Below, in pieces: positions 63,236-64,000 of a stretch of DNA of 64,000 nt. Every line of letters begins with the position of its first letter. Position 1 is the first letter of the stretch. The position numbers were made by a program, and so were the translations under genes. The notes under the pieces were generated by a model. It saw nothing but the letters and a program-made list of their open reading frames with translations, was not told the DNA's origin and searched no databases. Source of the DNA: CAVONV01 sp963697355 (GTDB lineage: Bacteria; Acidobacteriota; Vicinamibacteria; Marinacidobacterales; DATDRI01); contig CAVONV010000008.1 of NCBI GenBank assembly GCA_963697355.1, forward strand, positions 210,673 through 274,672. Reading direction: 5' to 3'.

Positions 63236-64000
63236 CTATTCATACCGTAGCGCTTCCAAGGGATCGAGCCGCGCGGCTCGACGGGCCGGGATGTCATTGC
63301 GATCAGGACCGTGGCCGCTAGCAACAAAGAGAGTATGACGTAGGTCCCCAAGTCGAATGGGTTGACTTCGTACAATAGCGTTCCCAGGAGACGCGTGGCG
63401 GCGAGAACCGAGGATACCGAGCGTTAGCCCTGCAGCAATCGCGACGGCTGCTCTTTCCCATGATGAGCGCCATGACGTCTCCACCGCGAGCACCCAAGGC
63501 CATACGAACGCCAACCTCATGGGTGAGTTGCGATACCGTGGTGCTCACGACCCCATAGATACCCACTGCCGCCAGGATCAGCGCCATCAAGGCAAAGGCA
63601 ACCATAAGGAACGCAATGAACTGCGTCTGCGAGCGTGACCCGGCAAGAAGCTCATCCATGGAAGCTACAGAGAAAATGGGGATGTTTGGAGAAAGCTCCT
63701 GAACCGCAGCTCTCAGCGGAGCAGCAACAGACGGGGATCGGCGGCGGTTCTCACCACCAAGCCTCGACTCCACTGGCCGCCGTGCTCGACCGGGAAGTAG
63801 ACTTGGTGGAGCTCCGGCGAGTCTCGCCGGATGTCCGGCTCGACGTCCTGAGCGACACCGACAACCGTCACCCAAGATTTCTCCGGCCGATAACTCCCCA
63901 TCATCAACCGCCTGCCGATGGGGCTCTGATCCGGCCAAAACCTGAGTGCGAACGACTCGTTGACGACACAGACGGAAGGACCGCTCGAATCGTCCCGCGT
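63236..64000 (-). pseudogene. ADOP/MacB-like permease, C-terminal remnant at right edge
   Basis: Running in from the right edge: SFALRFWPDQSPIGRRLMMG, SWVTVVGVAQDVEPDIRRDS, then after a shift VQELSPNIPIFSVASMDELL, helix LMVAFALMALILAAVGIYGV and EVGVRMALGARGGDVMALIM, later NPFDLGTYVILSLLLAATVL in another frame and the family end ARRAARLDPLEALRYE (stop 63236). At least three shifts. The gene continues beyond the window. Confidence 0.82.

Noticed and set aside
1..64000. tRNA, rRNA and CRISPR arrays
   Set aside because: I looked for cloverleaf-like T-arm sequences, rRNA segments and regularly spaced repeats and found none convincing; a tRNAscan or Infernal run would settle this.

Overview
The window reads like a chromosomal stretch of an Acidobacteriota-type bacterium (inference). 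The main clues are ADOP/MacB-like FtsX permeases (one nearly whole copy at 5.0-7.5 kb, two decayed ones), stand-alone LytTR DNA-binding proteins, a glutamate-carboxypeptidase-II-like M28 peptidase, multihaem and c'-type cytochromes, and many exported hydrolases. There is no rRNA, tRNA or CRISPR array that I can see. The region is unusually rich in remnants: at least a dozen reading frames are interrupted by one or a few indels or a stop. Some of these interruptions lie in homopolymers, so part of the decay could be sequencing error, but truncations, fusions at junctions and partial duplications show real genome scrambling.

Layout. 0-8 kb: the end of a GH57-like gene, fragments (transposase, UspA, acetate kinase, TolC, LytTR), a VapBC pair and an ADOP permease. 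8-22 kb: metabolic and secreted genes, comprising a DODA-type extradiol dioxygenase, a broken GH29 fucosidase, cytochromes, a NifX-SlyD fusion, an M28 peptidase, LtrA, a family-5 solute-binding lipoprotein and SDR remnants. 22-28 kb: a von Willebrand factor D-like secreted protein, an iron alcohol dehydrogenase with an ABM monooxygenase, an uncharacterised two-gene module, HigBA and a secreted protein. 28-33 kb: a toxin-antitoxin and duplication junkyard ending in an IS6-family element. 33.4-39.6 kb: a tightly packed cassette of a divergent RtcB-like protein, FkbM methyltransferase, glycosyltransferase, aminoglycoside-phosphotransferase-like kinase and a second glycosyltransferase, with a convergent rhamnosyltransferase-like gene. 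IS6 sits at its left edge, and a 114-bp element with the same IS6 ends lies about 2 kb beyond its right edge. 40-51 kb: a HEAT-repeat/zinc protein, a sialidase-like BNR protein, DUF433/DUF5615 and BrnTA toxin-antitoxin pairs, a quinone oxidoreductase and small enzymes. 51-64 kb: an AlbA/Schlafen-type pseudogene, then a MalT-like LuxR regulator followed by a module of secreted arylsulfatase, outer-membrane protein, lipoprotein and DUF1254/DUF1214 protein, and an ADOP permease remnant at the right edge.

Recurring themes are (1) dispersed copies of a promoter carrying a GGTGAC-N12-GTCACC operator-like inverted repeat, found beside LytTR genes and an uncharacterised 142-aa gene; (2) duplicated gene starts, in which the same lipoprotein leader or signal-peptide region appears on different genes; (3) a duplicated two-gene module and a duplicated 89-aa gene; and (4) at least six toxin-antitoxin loci. 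The most likely new biology is the RtcB-like/FkbM/glycosyltransferase/kinase cassette; the repeated promoter-operator element and the NifX-SlyD fusion are next.
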